NCBI RefSeq assembly: GCF_024609245.1
Contig: NZ_JANJYH010000005.1
Location: 186,001 to 250,000 of the forward strand
DNA: 64,000 bases
Source of the DNA: Haloarchaeobius sp. FL176
GTDB taxonomy: Archaea > Halobacteriota > Halobacteria > Halobacteriales > Natrialbaceae
Reading direction: 5' to 3'
The notes under the pieces are model-generated. The model did not search any database and had not been told where the DNA came from. It saw nothing but the letters and a program-made list of their open reading frames with translations. Shown here in pieces: positions 27,617-37,751 of this stretch (the first letter of the stretch is position 1; each line of letters opens with the position of its first letter). A program made the position numbers and the translations under genes.

Positions 27617-29077
27617 ATGACTGACGAACACACGACCGGACTGACGCGGCGACGCATCCTCGGCGGCATCGGCGCCGTCGGGGTCGCCTCCGTCGGAGCT
27701 GGACTGGGAACGAGCGCGTACTTCAGCGACACCGAATCGTTCGAGGGCAACACTCTCACCGCGGGCGAGCTGGACCTCAAGGTCGGCTGGCAGCAGGTGT
27801 ACTACGGGCCGAACGGATTGGAGGACCCTGAAGGGCCGATACGCCCACGGACCGACGACCTCGGAGAGTTCGTGAACGCCCACCCGGATCACGACGGCGA
27901 CGCCGAGCAGTCGGTTGACACCGGCGACGGCGTCGTCAACTGGAACGACGGGGGGGCAACGGGCGAAGATACCGACGTGACGGACGTTATCAGCTGCGGC
28001 AACATCGACGAGAACTACGCGGACGACTACGGTGACCAGGAGACCCTCGTCGCACTCGACGACGTGAAGCCTGGTGACGGCGGCCAGATAACGTTCAACC
28101 TCTGTCTCTGTGACAACCCGGGCTACATCTGGCTCACGCTCGCGAACTTCACCGAGGGCGAGAACGACATCACCGAACCCGAGGGGGAAGTCGACAGCAC
28201 GCCCGCCGACGGCGAACTCGCCGAGAACATGCACGTCGACATCTCCCTCGACGAGAACTGCAACTCGCGGAACGACGACGAGGACACCACGGTCTGGAGC
28301 GGGACCCTCGCGGAGGCCCGTGAGGAGGTCGAGACCGGCTCCAACGGCCTGCTCCTCTCGGAGGACTGCTTCGAGGGCGGGGAGTGCCACTGCGTCAACG
28401 TCGGCTGGAACGTGTCCGAGGACGTCGGCAACGTCATCCAGACCGACTCCGTCGGCTTCGACATCGGCTTCTACACCGAGCAGTGCCGGCACAACCCCGA
28501 GCCGTGCCCCTGCCTGAGCGACGAGTTCGTCGTCGAGGCCGGCGGCGAGCAGCACTGCGTCACCGCCGTCGAGGACGATATGACCGTCGAGGAGTTCTAC
28601 AACTACAGTCCGCACCGGGCGGGCGACGACGCTCTCGGCTACACCGAGAGCGACCGCAGCCAGCTGTTCCTCTACCGGAACACCAACACGGGTGACACCA
28701 GCCTCGTGATGCTTCACGATACCGTTGACGATGGCAGCGGTGGCGCGGTCACCTTCGAGTTCGACTTCGCGGGCATCACGCCCGGCAGCTGGAGCGTTCA
28801 GGACGACTCTGGGGACACCTACCAGACTGACAGCGGCGTCATCTCACAGGCGGACTGGTCGTGGGCCGACGCCCCGACGGACGGTGGAGCCATTCCCGTC
28901 GACGATGACCCGTTCAAGATCGACATCACGCCCGCGTTCAACGACGATGCCGACCGCGACCCGCTCAACGAGGGCGATATCGACTCCTGGGTCGCCCTCT
29001 CCGGCGACGACACCGTCGTCGACCTGCCGATGGACGAACCCGTCAGCATCTACCCGTGCGATGGGAGTGATCTCTGA
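27617..29077 (+). CDS. SipW-type (TasA/CalY-like) secreted surface protein
   Basis: A 486-residue exported protein. It opens with a twin-arginine signal (LTRRRILGGIGAVGVASVGA) and then the SipW-dependent hallmark YFSDTESFEGNTLTAGELDL, which follows the cleavage site in TasA/camelysin-like proteins. A central region is Cys-rich (ISCGNIDENY, FNLCLCDNPGY, SEDCFEGGECHCVN, EPCPCLSDEF), suggesting disulfide stabilisation outside the cell. The protein is very acidic. No SipW-like peptidase is adjacent. A clear Shine-Dalgarno box fixes the start. It may form surface fibres or matrix, by analogy only. Confidence 0.87.
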   Translation: MTDEHTTGLTRRRILGGIGAVGVASVGAGLGTSAYFSDTESFEGNTLTAGELDLKVGWQQVYYGPNGLEDPEGPIRPRTDDLGEFVNAHPDHDGDAEQSVDTGDGVVNWNDGGATGEDTDVTDVISCGNIDENYADDYGDQETLVALDDVKPGDGGQITFNLCLCDNPGYIWLTLANFTEGENDITEPEGEVDSTPADGELAENMHVDISLDENCNSRNDDEDTTVWSGTLAEAREEVETGSNGLLLSEDCFEGGECHCVNVGWNVSEDVGNVIQTDSVGFDIGFYTEQCRHNPEPCPCLSDEFVVEAGGEQHCVTAVEDDMTVEEFYNYSPHRAGDDALGYTESDRSQLFLYRNTNTGDTSLVMLHDTVDDGSGGAVTFEFDFAGITPGSWSVQDDSGDTYQTDSGVISQADWSWADAPTDGGAIPVDDDPFKIDITPAFNDDADRDPLNEGDIDSWVALSGDDTVVDLPMDEPVSIYPCDGSDL

Positions 29078-29268
29078 GGCGTAGTGGACACCCATCACCG
29101 GGTGCCCTATCATCGACACATCCCATCCGCCATTTAAGTTATTCTTGCGACAACGGCTCGTAGTGAGACGTTCTGCGGGAGTCCGTGCCTCCGAGCGACA
29201 GCGCTCTTCTGGGACGTAGTCCACCGCCGAGGCGCGTGGCTCTCGATGTAGTCCGTCGAAAATCGGGA

Positions 29269-29340
29269 TGGACTTGCTGGGATTTGAACCCAGGGCCTCT
29301 TCCTTGCGAAGGAAGCGATCTACCGCTGATCTACAAGCCC
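29269..29340 (-). tRNA. tRNA-Ala (anticodon CGC)
   Basis: The minus strand folds as a full cloverleaf of 72 nt. Acceptor GGGCTTG pairs with CAAGTCC including the G3-U70 wobble that identifies alanine tRNAs; the discriminator is A. The D-arm is GATC-AGCGGTA-GATC, the anticodon stem is CTTCC/GGAAG with loop TTCGCAA (anticodon CGC), and the T-arm is CTGGG-TTCAAAT-CCCAG. There is no intron and CCA is not encoded. It decodes GCG. Confidence 0.97.
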
Positions 29341-29373
29341 GCGAACGCATCCAGTTCTTGCCAGTGGTGCGTA

Positions 29374-30018
29374 TTAGTACCTTTCCTTTCGGGAGCCGTG
29401 CGGGGCCGAGTGTGACACCGCGAGCAGGTTCGCGCGGCCGGCCGCGAGCCCGACGAGGAAGCCGGTGAAGTGGGCGAACAGGGCGACGCCGGGTGCACCG
29501 GTCGCGACTGTCACGACGAGCGCGACGACGAGGAACGTGGTGTACTCGACCCAGTCGGGGATGTCGAGGTTCCGGAGCAGGCTGTCGGTGACCCGGTTCC
29601 CGCCGAGGACGTAGCCGTACAGCGCGAAGACGGCTCCGCTGGCCCCGAGGACGCCGGCCGACTTGCCGACCCCGAGGCTCGCGAAGAAGCCACTCAAGAG
29701 CACCTGCGAGAGCCCGGCGATGGCGCCTGTCCCCACGAAGAAGAGGTGAAAGCGCAGGCGTGTCGTGTAGCGTTCGAGGATGAACCCGGCGAGTACGAGT
29801 GCGACCGTGTTCGACAGAAGGTGGCCGAGGCCGTCGTGGGCGTAGACGCTCGTGACGAACGTCCACGGCTGTGACACCGGCGAGTCGAGGACGAACAGGA
29901 AGACGTAGACGGGTTTCCACGCGCCGAGGAACCCGAAGACACCCTTCACCAGACCCTGGAAGGCGAAGACCACGGCGAAAACGACGAGCGTGTCGAGCGT
30001 CGGGCTGCCGCGGGACAT
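29374..30018 (-). CDS. Rhomboid-family intramembrane serine protease
   Basis: A 214-residue membrane protein of about six helices. The catalytic Ser lies in GVLGASGAVFALYGY (GxSG) and the catalytic His in VALFAHFTGFLVGL; HLLSNTVALVLAG holds the oxyanion-side His/Asn pair. These define an active rhomboid cutting within transmembrane segments. A minus-strand box over about 30040-30048 gives a leaderless ATG at 30018. It lies between tRNA-Ala and the S10 gene; no substrate candidate is evident. Confidence 0.93.
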   Translation of the reverse strand: MSRGSPTLDTLVVFAVVFAFQGLVKGVFGFLGAWKPVYVFLFVLDSPVSQPWTFVTSVYAHDGLGHLLSNTVALVLAGFILERYTTRLRFHLFFVGTGAIAGLSQVLLSGFFASLGVGKSAGVLGASGAVFALYGYVLGGNRVTDSLLRNLDIPDWVEYTTFLVVALVVTVATGAPGVALFAHFTGFLVGLAAGRANLLAVSHSAPHGSRKERY

Positions 30019-30113
30019 AGATTCAGACGGGTCCTGCAGCTACTAAACTGACGGGGTCGACCGCGCGTCGACCGACGGCGCTGCGCGAGAGAGAGTAGCC
30101 GTCGGCAGCGTCC

Positions 30114-30422
30114 TCAGTCCTCGAGGACGATTTCGATGCTGACGTCGTTCGGCACCTGAATCCGCATGAGCTGACGAAGTGCGCGTTCGTCGGCGTCGAG
30201 GTCGATCAGGCGCTTGTGGACGCGCATCTCCCAGTGCTCCCAGGTCGCAGTCCCCTCACCGTCGGGAGACTTGCGAGTCGGAATCTCCAGCGTCTTGGTC
30301 GGGAGCGGGATCGGGCCCGACAGCGAGACGCCGGTCTTGTTCGCGATCTCGCGAACGTCGTCGCAGATGTTGTCGAGGTCGTCGGGGCTGGTGCCCGCGA
30401 GACGGACGCGTGCCTGTTGCAT
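30114..30422 (-). CDS. rpsJ: 30S ribosomal protein S10 (uS10)
   Basis: A 102-residue protein with the archaeal S10 pattern: [34 protein letters not shown] and [20 protein letters not shown]. It starts four bases after the EF-1alpha stop, so the two form the conserved tail of the archaeal str operon. S10 sits in the small subunit head. Confidence 0.97.
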   Translation of the reverse strand: MQQARVRLAGTSPDDLDNICDDVREIANKTGVSLSGPIPLPTKTLEIPTRKSPDGEGTATWEHWEMRVHKRLIDLDADERALRQLMRIQVPNDVSIEIVLED

Positions 30423-30426
30423 CTGT

Positions 30427-31692
30427 TTACTTCTCGTTGACGCTCAGGACCTGGCCTGCGGCGATGGTCTGGCCCATGTCGCGCACCGCGAAGCTGCCGA
30501 GCTCGGAAATCTCGCCGGCCGGCTCGATGCTGAGGGGCTTTTGCGGGCGAACGGTGACCTTCGCCGCGTCACCGGACTGGATGAAGTCGGGGTTCTCCTC
30601 CGCGACCTCGCCCGATGCCGGGTCGATCTTGGCGTCGAGGCTCTCGATGGTACACGCGACCTGTGCGGTGTGTGCGTGGAAGACCGGCGTGTAGCCGGCC
30701 GTGATGACGCTCGGGTGCTGCATCACGACGACCTGTGCCTTGAAGGTCTCGGCGACCGTCGGCGGTTCGTCGGCGGGGCCACAGACGTCGCCACGGCGGA
30801 TGTCGTCCTTGCCGATGCCGCGGACGTTGAACCCGACGTTGTCACCGGGCTCGGCCTTGGGGACCTCCTCGTGGTGCATCTCGATGGTCTTGACCTCGCC
30901 ACCCACGTCGCTGGGCTGGAAGGAGACCATGTCGCCCATGTTCATCGTCCCGGTCTCGATACGTCCGACGGGGACGGTACCGATGCCGGAGATGGTGTAG
31001 ACGTCCTGAATCGGCAGGCGGAGCGGCGCGTCCGTCGGCGGCTCCGGCTCCGGCAGGCTGTTGAGTGCCTCGAGGAGGATCTCGCCGTCGTACCAGTCCA
31101 TGTTGCCGGACCGCTCGGCGATGTTGTCGCCCTCGAAGGCGGAAATCGGGATGTACGTGGCGTCGTCGGAGCGGAACTGAACCTGCTTCAGGAGCTTGTT
31201 GACCTCCTCCTTGACACCCTCGTACTTGTCCTCGCCGTAGTCGACGATGTCCATCTTGTTGACACCGATGATGAGCTCGCCGATACCCAGCGTGCGGGCC
31301 AGGAAGACGTGCTCTCGGGTCTGGGGCGCGACACCGTCGTCTGCCGCGACGACGAGCACTGCGTTGTCGGCCTGCGAGGCGCCCGTGATCATGTTCTTGA
31401 CGAAGTCACGGTGGCCCGGACAGTCGACGATAGTGAAGTTGTACTCGTCGGTGTCGAACTCCTGGTGGGCGATGTCGATGGTGACACCACGCTCGCGCTC
31501 CTCGGCGAGGTTGTCCATGACGTAGGCGAACTCGAAGCCGCCCTTGCCCTTCTCTTCTGCTTCCTCTCGGTACTGCTCGATTACGTGTTCCGGGACGCTC
31601 CCCGTCTCGAAGAGGAGTCGTCCGACAAGTGTGCTCTTGCCGTGGTCGACGTGGCCGATGATAGCCAGGTTCTGGTGTGGTTTGTCGCTCAT
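30427..31692 (-). CDS. tuf: Translation elongation factor 1-alpha
   Basis: A 421-residue GTPase that brings aminoacyl-tRNA to the ribosome. Motifs: [15 protein letters not shown] (P-loop), a switch I region with [34 protein letters not shown] and [10 protein letters not shown], followed by beta-barrel domains 2 and 3. Length is normal for haloarchaea. Upstream, a box ggttttaacc (minus strand, about 31743-31752) suggests a leader near 25-30 nt or more. It is followed directly by rpsJ. Confidence 0.98.
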   Translation of the reverse strand: MSDKPHQNLAIIGHVDHGKSTLVGRLLFETGSVPEHVIEQYREEAEEKGKGGFEFAYVMDNLAEERERGVTIDIAHQEFDTDEYNFTIVDCPGHRDFVKNMITGASQADNAVLVVAADDGVAPQTREHVFLARTLGIGELIIGVNKMDIVDYGEDKYEGVKEEVNKLLKQVQFRSDDATYIPISAFEGDNIAERSGNMDWYDGEILLEALNSLPEPEPPTDAPLRLPIQDVYTISGIGTVPVGRIETGTMNMGDMVSFQPSDVGGEVKTIEMHHEEVPKAEPGDNVGFNVRGIGKDDIRRGDVCGPADEPPTVAETFKAQVVVMQHPSVITAGYTPVFHAHTAQVACTIESLDAKIDPASGEVAEENPDFIQSGDAAKVTVRPQKPLSIEPAGEISELGSFAVRDMGQTIAAGQVLSVNEK

Positions 31693-31838
31693 TGTTGTAT
31701 CTCACGCGCAGAGGCGCTGTGTGGGAATCTTTCGGCAGAAACGGTTAAAACCATTTCGATACGGACTCCTACCCAGCCTGTCGCCGTCTTGCGTTTTGTG
31801 TCACACCGACACACGGTCTCCCCGTCTCGGAGGGCGAT

Positions 31839-32783
31839 TCAACGGTCCAGCCGGGCGACGTCCGCGAGCACCGCACTCGCGGTCTCGTCGCCACCGGCAC
31901 CGCGACCGCGGAGCGCGAGCGACCCCGCGTGCGTCGTCTCCAGCTGGACGATGTTCTCGGTCCCGCCGACCGCGAGCGGACTGTCCATCGACACGAGTCG
32001 CGGGCCGACACGGATTCCGGTGGGCGTCGCCTCGCCGACGAGGCGGACCGTGCGTCCGTCCTCCTGGGCCAGCGAGAGCGCGCTCGGTGGGATGTCGACG
32101 ATGCCCGACACCTCGGCGTCTGCGAGCGTGTACGATCCGTCACCGAGGACGTTCGCGAGGATGACGCACTTGAGCGCGGCGTCGGTCCCCTCCACGTCGA
32201 AGGCCGGGTCGGCCTCGGCGACACCGAGGTCCTGTGCCTCCGCGAGCACGTGTTCGTAGTCCAGTCCCTCGGCGGCCATCCGGGAGAGGATGAAGTTCGC
32301 CGTTCCGTTGAGTACGCCACGAACGGCCGTCACCTGTGCCGGGCCGTAGTCCGCGATGGTACCGAGCACCGGGATCGCACCAGCGACGGTCGCCTCGAAC
32401 AGCACCTCGCCATCGCTCTCGTCCTCGAGCCGGCGAACATCGCCGTACCGCTCCGCGACCGGCCCCTTGTTCGCGAGCACGACGTGTCTGTCCCGGTCGA
32501 GTGCCCGGCGGACGTGGGAGAACCCCGGTTCCGCGTCGCCGAGCGTCGTCGGCGTCGCCTCGACAAGTGCGTCGTACTCGGCCGCGAGCGCCTCCCCGGG
32601 GTCCGCGGCGCCGACGCTGCCCCGCGCGGACTTCCGCGAGAGCACCGCCTCGGCGCCGAGCCCGTCGCTGTCGACGGCCGCACCACTCGAGTCAGCAACG
32701 GCGGTGACTGTGTGTCCGTACTCGCCGGCCATCCGGACGACGGAACGGCCGACCGCGCCCGCACCGACGACTGCGAGCTTCAT
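31839..32783 (-). CDS. hom: Homoserine dehydrogenase
   Basis: A 314-residue NAD(P)-dependent enzyme that reduces aspartate semialdehyde to homoserine for threonine and methionine synthesis. The Rossmann start is KLAVVGAGAVGRSVVRMAGE. Catalytic and substrate segments are LANKGPVAERYGDV, FEATVAGAIPVLGTI, GVLNGTANFILSRM and EADPAFDVEGTDAALKCVIL (the homoserine dehydrogenase signature). It lacks a C-terminal ACT domain; that role may be played by the ACT protein encoded just upstream, which overlaps it by four bases. Confidence 0.95.
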   Translation of the reverse strand: MKLAVVGAGAVGRSVVRMAGEYGHTVTAVADSSGAAVDSDGLGAEAVLSRKSARGSVGAADPGEALAAEYDALVEATPTTLGDAEPGFSHVRRALDRDRHVVLANKGPVAERYGDVRRLEDESDGEVLFEATVAGAIPVLGTIADYGPAQVTAVRGVLNGTANFILSRMAAEGLDYEHVLAEAQDLGVAEADPAFDVEGTDAALKCVILANVLGDGSYTLADAEVSGIVDIPPSALSLAQEDGRTVRLVGEATPTGIRVGPRLVSMDSPLAVGGTENIVQLETTHAGSLALRGRGAGGDETASAVLADVARLDR

Positions 32784-33319
32784 CGCTCACCCTCCACGAG
32801 CGGCTCCACGACCTGCAGTCCCTTCCGGTCGGCCACGTCACGGACGACTGACAGCACCTCGCTGACCTGCGGCGGGTCGACCGCGAGCCGGAGGCGCGCA
32901 CTCGACTGCTCGTCGGTGCCCGCCGGCGCGTCGAGCGAGAAGTCCGCCACCGACGCCCCGCTGCAGGACTCGACCGTCGCCAGGGTATCGGAGAGGTCCG
33001 TGTCGACCAGGTGACCGACGAGTAGCAGCGTCACCTCCTCCGCGTAGCCGTCCTCGCCGGCCTGCGTGACCGTCACGCCGGCGTCGCGCAGGCCCGCCAC
33101 GATGTCGTCGAACCGTCCCGGTGAACACTCCAGGTCCACCTCGACCGGGATGTTCCCCCGCGGTGTCAGGTTGCCGCGCTCGTGGAACACCGACAGGAGG
33201 TTGCCGCCGTTCTCGGCGACGGGTCTGAGCGCACGCATCAGCTCGCCGGGCTCGTCGACGAGCTCCAGTCGAACCGTGTACGTCCGCCGCGTCTCGGCTA
33301 CATCAGCCACCGCGCTCAC
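32780..33319 (-). CDS. ACT-domain regulatory protein paired with homoserine dehydrogenase
   Basis: A 179-residue protein with two tandem ACT-like halves. The first begins TYTVRLELVDEPGELMRALR and ENGGNLLSVFHERG; the second is around EEVTLLLVGHLVDTDLSDTL. ACT domains bind amino acids and regulate metabolic enzymes. Its stop overlaps the ATG of homoserine dehydrogenase (ATGA), so it is probably the separate regulatory subunit sensing threonine or a related amino acid. The ligand is inferred. Confidence 0.88.
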   Translation of the reverse strand: MSAVADVAETRRTYTVRLELVDEPGELMRALRPVAENGGNLLSVFHERGNLTPRGNIPVEVDLECSPGRFDDIVAGLRDAGVTVTQAGEDGYAEEVTLLLVGHLVDTDLSDTLATVESCSGASVADFSLDAPAGTDEQSSARLRLAVDPPQVSEVLSVVRDVADRKGLQVVEPLVEGER

Positions 33320-33479
33320 CCGACACCGGGCGTCGTCGCTTCATGTGTCGTCTGTTCGCCGGGGCGGACATAAGCCTTCAGCCACGTGCAAGTCTCACCA
33401 CTGTCGTGCCCGCACGACTCGGCCACACGCCTCATACCGGGTTCGGTGGCTTCTTGCCCTGTCACCCGAAATTTCGAGT

Positions 33480-33701
33480 ATGTCCACCGCTCGTCAGATG
33501 GTCGAAGTCGTGGTCGCGAGCGCCCTCGCCGTCGTCGGCATCCTGCTCACTGGACTCGTCGCGTCGGACTCGTTGACTCAGACCGTCGGCATCATCATCG
33601 CCTGTGGCTACTACTTCTCCCGGTATCCGTGGGGCTCCCGCCAGCCGGATGGCATCAACGACCGCATCGACTCGTTCTACGACCGCGTGCTGCCGTTCTG
33701 A
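33480..33701 (+). CDS. Small two-helix membrane protein
   Basis: A 73-residue protein with two helices (about residues 6-27 and 32-48) followed by SRYPWGSRQPDGINDRIDSF. No known family recognised. The ATG at 33480 begins the hydrophobic region. Its 3' end overlaps the convergent lipoprotein gene by 25 bases, so one of the two ends may be mis-set, but both frames are coding-like. Confidence 0.6.
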   Translation: MSTARQMVEVVVASALAVVGILLTGLVASDSLTQTVGIIIACGYYFSRYPWGSRQPDGINDRIDSFYDRVLPF

Positions 33702-34132
33702 GCCGTCGAACACTCGTGGCCGGTCGTGGCGAACGTCGAGACGCCGCCGTCGTCTCCCACTCGAATCAACAGCACGTAACACGGCTCGTCGCCGAGGTCC
33801 GCCGTTCTAACCCGCTCCCGCTCGCCACCGTCGACCGCGTACTCGACGGTGAGCGCACCCTCGACCGCGTCGAACCCGCCGGTCAGGACCCTACCCGTCG
33901 CCTCGCCCTCCGATGCGGCGTCCAGCGACACGGCGCGTTGGTACATCGTCTCGCCGTCGTCGACCACCGTCACCCGCACGTCGTGGGCGCGGTCGTGGCT
34001 GTTTCGGAGCTCGACCGCGCCGAGTCGCGGTGGCTCGTCCTCATCGTCCGAACCGCCGAGACAGCCGCCGAGAACCACGAAACTTCCCGCAACCGAGCCG
34101 AGCACCCGTCGTCTGGAGGGCAGACGTTCCAT
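33677..34132 (-). CDS. Tat lipoprotein, small beta-domain
   Basis: A 151-residue exported lipoprotein: twin-arginine signal (SRRRVLGSVAGSFVVLGGC) with a lipobox Cys at about residue 24, an acidic linker (GGSDDEDEPPRLG), and a predicted beta-sandwich (AVELRNSHDRAHDVRVTVVD). The fold resembles small Ig-like domains common in haloarchaeal lipoproteins; no catalytic motif is visible. ATG 34132 puts the RR motif at the usual distance from the start; the frame remains open upstream but without signal features. Confidence 0.75.
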   Translation of the reverse strand: MERLPSRRRVLGSVAGSFVVLGGCLGGSDDEDEPPRLGAVELRNSHDRAHDVRVTVVDDGETMYQRAVSLDAASEGEATGRVLTGGFDAVEGALTVEYAVDGGERERVRTADLGDEPCYVLLIRVGDDGGVSTFATTGHECSTAQNGSTRS

Positions 34133-34466
34133 TGGTGATGGCACTGGGCCCTGCCTGATAAGCGTCCGCCCTGAATTCGCGTGTCGGGTCGTCCGGGACG
34201 TCGTCTGCCGAATCAACCGGGCGGCGCGCGGCTGTCTCGGGATCGTAAGCGGTTCGCGTGACCAGCGAGAGCGTGCTCTCGCGACAGCGAGTCGCAGACG
34301 GCGAGCGAACAGGGACTTTCCGGCCGGTTTGGGGTTCGAGCAGTTTCGACGATAGACGGGACTCTCTGGCTGCTCCAGCCGCCAACCACCCTCACAAACC
34401 ACAGGAGTCGGAGCTACTCCTGAAAGGAGCAAAGAACCGCAGAAGAAACCGAAAGAAGCCGAACGG
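34133..34466. other. Intergenic region with fusA terminator
   Basis: The 334-bp gap holds no convincing gene. On the minus strand, downstream of fusA, it reads as several T-rich tracts (about 34430-34466) followed by a hairpin ctcct-gaa-aggag at 34417-34429. That is consistent with an archaeal U-tract terminator for EF-2. The rest shows no repeat or motif that I can explain. Confidence 0.5.
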
Positions 34467-36656
34467 TTAGTCGAGGTAGTCGGCGCCCTCGGGCAGCTCC
34501 AGCTTCATCCCCTTGCGCTCGCGAATCTCCATGATCTTGCCCTTCTGGAGCGAGTCGGACATGAACTCGAAGCCGGCGTTCTCGGTGTTCCACGACGCGC
34601 GACCCTCCGTCGCGGAGCGGATGTCCGAGGAGAAGCCGATCATCTCGTCGACGGGCGCGATGCCCTCGACGACCATGAGGTCACCCTCCTGGTACATGTC
34701 GTCGACGCGGCCACGGCGGCCCTGAATCTCGCCGGAGGCGGCACCCATGTGCTCGTTGGGCACGTCGATGCGGACGTCCTGCATCGGCTCCAGCAGCGCG
34801 ACGCCGGAGTGGATGAGGGCACGGTGGACGGCGTTCCGGACTGCCGGGATGACCTGTGCCGGACCGCGGTGGATGGTGTCCTCGTGCAGGCGGGCGTCCT
34901 TCAGGCGAAGGAGCGAGCCCTGGACCGGCTCGGCGGCGAGCGGGCCGTCCTCGAGGGCCTCCTCCAGACCCTCGATGACGAGCTCCATCGTCTCGTTGAG
35001 GTGCTGGATACCCTTCGTGTCGTCGAGCAGGATGTTGGTGCCGTAGATGTGCTCGACGTTCTGGGAGGAGTCCTTGTCCATGCCGGCCTCCTGCAGGGCC
35101 TCGCGGCGCTCCTGCTCGGGCATGTCCATGGAGACCTCGCCGAGGCGGATCTTCTCGACGATCTCCTCGTTCATCGGTTCGAGGGTGAGGTAGAACCGGT
35201 TGTGGCGGTTCGGCGAGATACCCTCGACCTCCTCGGTCGCCTGGCGCGGCGCTTCGCGGTAGACGACGATGGGCTCACCGGTCGAGACCGGGATGCCCTG
35301 GTTGCGCTCGATGCGCTGGGTGATGACTTCGAGGTGGAGTTCGCCCTGCCCGGAGATGAGGTGCTCGCCGGTGTCCTCGTTGATCTCGATCTGGATGGTC
35401 GGGTCCTCCTTGGAGACCTGACGGAGCGTCTCGATGAGCTTCGGCAGGTCGTCCATGCTCTTCGCCTCGACGGACTTCGTGATGACGGGCTCGGAGATGT
35501 GCTCGATGGACTCGAACGGTGTCATCTCGACGGAGGAGACGGTGGAGCCGGCGATGGCGTCGCGCAGACCGGTGACGGCCGCGATGTTGCCTGCCGGGAC
35601 GTGTTCGACCTCCTCACGCTCGCCGCCCATGTAGATCCCGACGGACTGGATGCGGTTCTTGCCCGCAGTGCCGGAGACGTAGAGCTCCTGGCCCTTCTCG
35701 ACGGTGCCGGAGAAGACGCGACCGGTCGCAATCTCGCCGGCGTGGGGGTCCATCCCGATGTCGGTGACCATCATGACGACCTCGCCGTCGTCGTCGACGA
35801 GCTGCATCTGCTCTGCGATGTCGAGCTCGTCGTCGCCACGCCAGATGCGCGGGATACGACGGGGCTGGGCGTCGAGCGGGTTCGGGAAGTGCTCGACGAC
35901 CATGTCGAGGACGACGTTCGACAGCGGCGTCTTCTCGTGGAGCTCCTGCCGCTGGTCGGACCGCTCCATGTCGATGATGTCGCCGAAGTCGAGGCCGGTG
36001 CGCTGCATCGAGTTGACGGAGACGCCCCACATGTACAGTGCGGAGCCGAACGCGACGGTGCCGTCCTCGACGGAGACGGTCCAGTCGTCGACGTCGTCCA
36101 TCTCCTCGGTCATGCCGCGGATGAGCTCGTTGACGTCGGCGATGACCTTCTGGAGACGCTCCTGCATCTCCTGGGGGCCCTCCTGAAGCTCGCTGATGAG
36201 GCGGTCGACCTTGTTGATGAACAGGGCCGGCTTGACACCCTCGCGGAGTGCCTGCCGGACGACGGTCTCGGTCTGGGGCATCGCGCCCTCGACGGCGTCG
36301 ACGACGACGAGCGCACCGTCGACCGCGCGCATCGCACGGGTGACGTCGCCACCGAAGTCGACGTGGCCGGGCGTGTCGATGAGGTTGATGAGGTGGTTCC
36401 GGTCGTCGTACTCGTGGGTCATCGAGACGTTCGCCGCGTCGATGGTGATCCCACGCTCCTGCTCGTCCTCCTCGGTGTCCATCATGAGCTTGGTCGCCTC
36501 ACCTTCGTCGGCGATCATGCCCGTACCCGCGAGGAGGTTGTCTGTGAGCGTCGTCTTACCGTGGTCGACGTGTGCGGCGATGGCGATGTTCCGGATCTGG
36601 TCCGGCTCGTCCATCAGTCGCTCGCACTCGTCGACGATCTTCTTGCGTCTACCCAT
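34467..36656 (-). CDS. fusA: Translation elongation factor 2
   Basis: A 729-residue GTPase that drives ribosomal translocation. It has [53 protein letters not shown] and FINKVDRLI, plus the archaeal/eukaryal diphthamide site in [15 protein letters not shown] where the His is modified. Length matches archaeal EF-2. ATG 36656 ([15 protein letters not shown]) is the conserved start; the frame extends seven codons upstream without support. On the minus strand it lies downstream of rpsL-rpsG but separated by about 5.3 kb of unrelated genes. Confidence 0.98.
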   Translation of the reverse strand: MGRRKKIVDECERLMDEPDQIRNIAIAAHVDHGKTTLTDNLLAGTGMIADEGEATKLMMDTEEDEQERGITIDAANVSMTHEYDDRNHLINLIDTPGHVDFGGDVTRAMRAVDGALVVVDAVEGAMPQTETVVRQALREGVKPALFINKVDRLISELQEGPQEMQERLQKVIADVNELIRGMTEEMDDVDDWTVSVEDGTVAFGSALYMWGVSVNSMQRTGLDFGDIIDMERSDQRQELHEKTPLSNVVLDMVVEHFPNPLDAQPRRIPRIWRGDDELDIAEQMQLVDDDGEVVMMVTDIGMDPHAGEIATGRVFSGTVEKGQELYVSGTAGKNRIQSVGIYMGGEREEVEHVPAGNIAAVTGLRDAIAGSTVSSVEMTPFESIEHISEPVITKSVEAKSMDDLPKLIETLRQVSKEDPTIQIEINEDTGEHLISGQGELHLEVITQRIERNQGIPVSTGEPIVVYREAPRQATEEVEGISPNRHNRFYLTLEPMNEEIVEKIRLGEVSMDMPEQERREALQEAGMDKDSSQNVEHIYGTNILLDDTKGIQHLNETMELVIEGLEEALEDGPLAAEPVQGSLLRLKDARLHEDTIHRGPAQVIPAVRNAVHRALIHSGVALLEPMQDVRIDVPNEHMGAASGEIQGRRGRVDDMYQEGDLMVVEGIAPVDEMIGFSSDIRSATEGRASWNTENAGFEFMSDSLQKGKIMEIRERKGMKLELPEGADYLD

Positions 36657-36887
36657 TGGTGCCTGATACCGGCACAAGGTTCAAAAGGGTAGTGTTTTCA
36701 GTCGGGGCGGAACCCGACGAATAGGCGGTCGTTGTCCCACGATTCGTCCGTTCGTGGGACAACTGTACACACGATTCTCGCCGGTGCGACAGCTCCGAAT
36801 CGTCGTCACCCCGTCCCGACGGCGCGGGAAATTACGGCAACGGGTACCACAGCCACAACGCTCATACCCACGAGAACCCTGATACAG

Positions 36888-37646
36888 ATGAACATGGAGG
36901 TTCGCGTGCAGGACGGCGGACCGACCGCCCCCTTCCTCAGCGCCAGGGACGTCTTCGAGACCGTCTGCGACCTCGAACTGCCGGTTCGAGTCCAGGTCAG
37001 GGAGAATCCGGACGAGCGGACGTGGACAGGCCACTACGACGACCACCACGTCCTCAACATCTCGAGACGGGCGGCGACGAGCGCGATGGCTCGCGAGCTC
37101 GCGCTCCACGAGTTCGCCCACATGGTCCGGTACGAGGAGTCGCATCCGTCGCACACCCAGTCGACGGACGAGGCGTTGTTCCTGGGGCTCGCGGGCAACA
37201 GCGTCGAGCGCCACAAGGTCGCCCAGTGCTACCAGATCGCGAATCACATGAAGGACATCTACGCAGACGACATCACGATGCGCGTCGCCTCGGCCGAGAA
37301 GCTGGTGTCCTTCCTCGAATCCGGACTCGCCGCCGCTGTCGCCGACCAGCCTCGGCCGTTCCGCGGTGGCCTCGTCCCCGCCAATCCCGGTTCCGACCCC
37401 GATATCACGGCGGTCAACGCCGCGTTCGCGCTGGCACTCGTCGAGCGCCACGACCTCGCCGGCCCCGACCACCGGCTGTACGACCTCGCCGCCGCCGCCG
37501 CGAGCGACGCCCCCGACGTCAGCCTCGAGGAGTTCAAGAGCCGGTTCGTCTCCCTCGTCGACGACCCGACCGAGAGCGAGTACCGCAAGGCACTCGTCGA
37601 CGTGACGCGGGCGTTCGCGCTCGGCGGGCAGCAGGCCGCGGACTGA
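36888..37646 (+). CDS. DUF5781-like haloarchaeal protein with HExxH motif
   Basis: A 252-residue cytoplasmic protein. The centre has ARELALHEFAHMVRYEES, a HExxH-type zinc motif, followed about 50 residues on by conserved acidic positions (TDEALFLGLAGNSVERHKVA, with E/H that could be the third ligand). I recognise it as the haloarchaeal DUF5781 group, unknown function, possibly a metallopeptidase. A box cgctcatacc at 36859-36868 fits a leaderless start at ATG 36888; ATG 36894 is an alternative. The upstream in-frame extension to 36732 is rejected on that basis. Confidence 0.8.
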   Translation: MNMEVRVQDGGPTAPFLSARDVFETVCDLELPVRVQVRENPDERTWTGHYDDHHVLNISRRAATSAMARELALHEFAHMVRYEESHPSHTQSTDEALFLGLAGNSVERHKVAQCYQIANHMKDIYADDITMRVASAEKLVSFLESGLAAAVADQPRPFRGGLVPANPGSDPDITAVNAAFALALVERHDLAGPDHRLYDLAAAAASDAPDVSLEEFKSRFVSLVDDPTESEYRKALVDVTRAFALGGQQAAD

Positions 37647-37751
37647 TATCCGGATCACCAGTCACCCCGCGACAACGTCTCACGAGGAGTCGCCCCAGCA
37701 GGCCTTGCTGAGTGGGAGAGACTTATTACGCTGATATCGCTAGCGGTACGC

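Noticed and set aside
34258-34470. 70-codon open frame in the fusA 3' gap
   Set aside because: Its tail ([11 protein letters not shown]) comes from the T-rich terminator region read on the other strand, and the highly basic composition is unlike haloarchaeal proteins.
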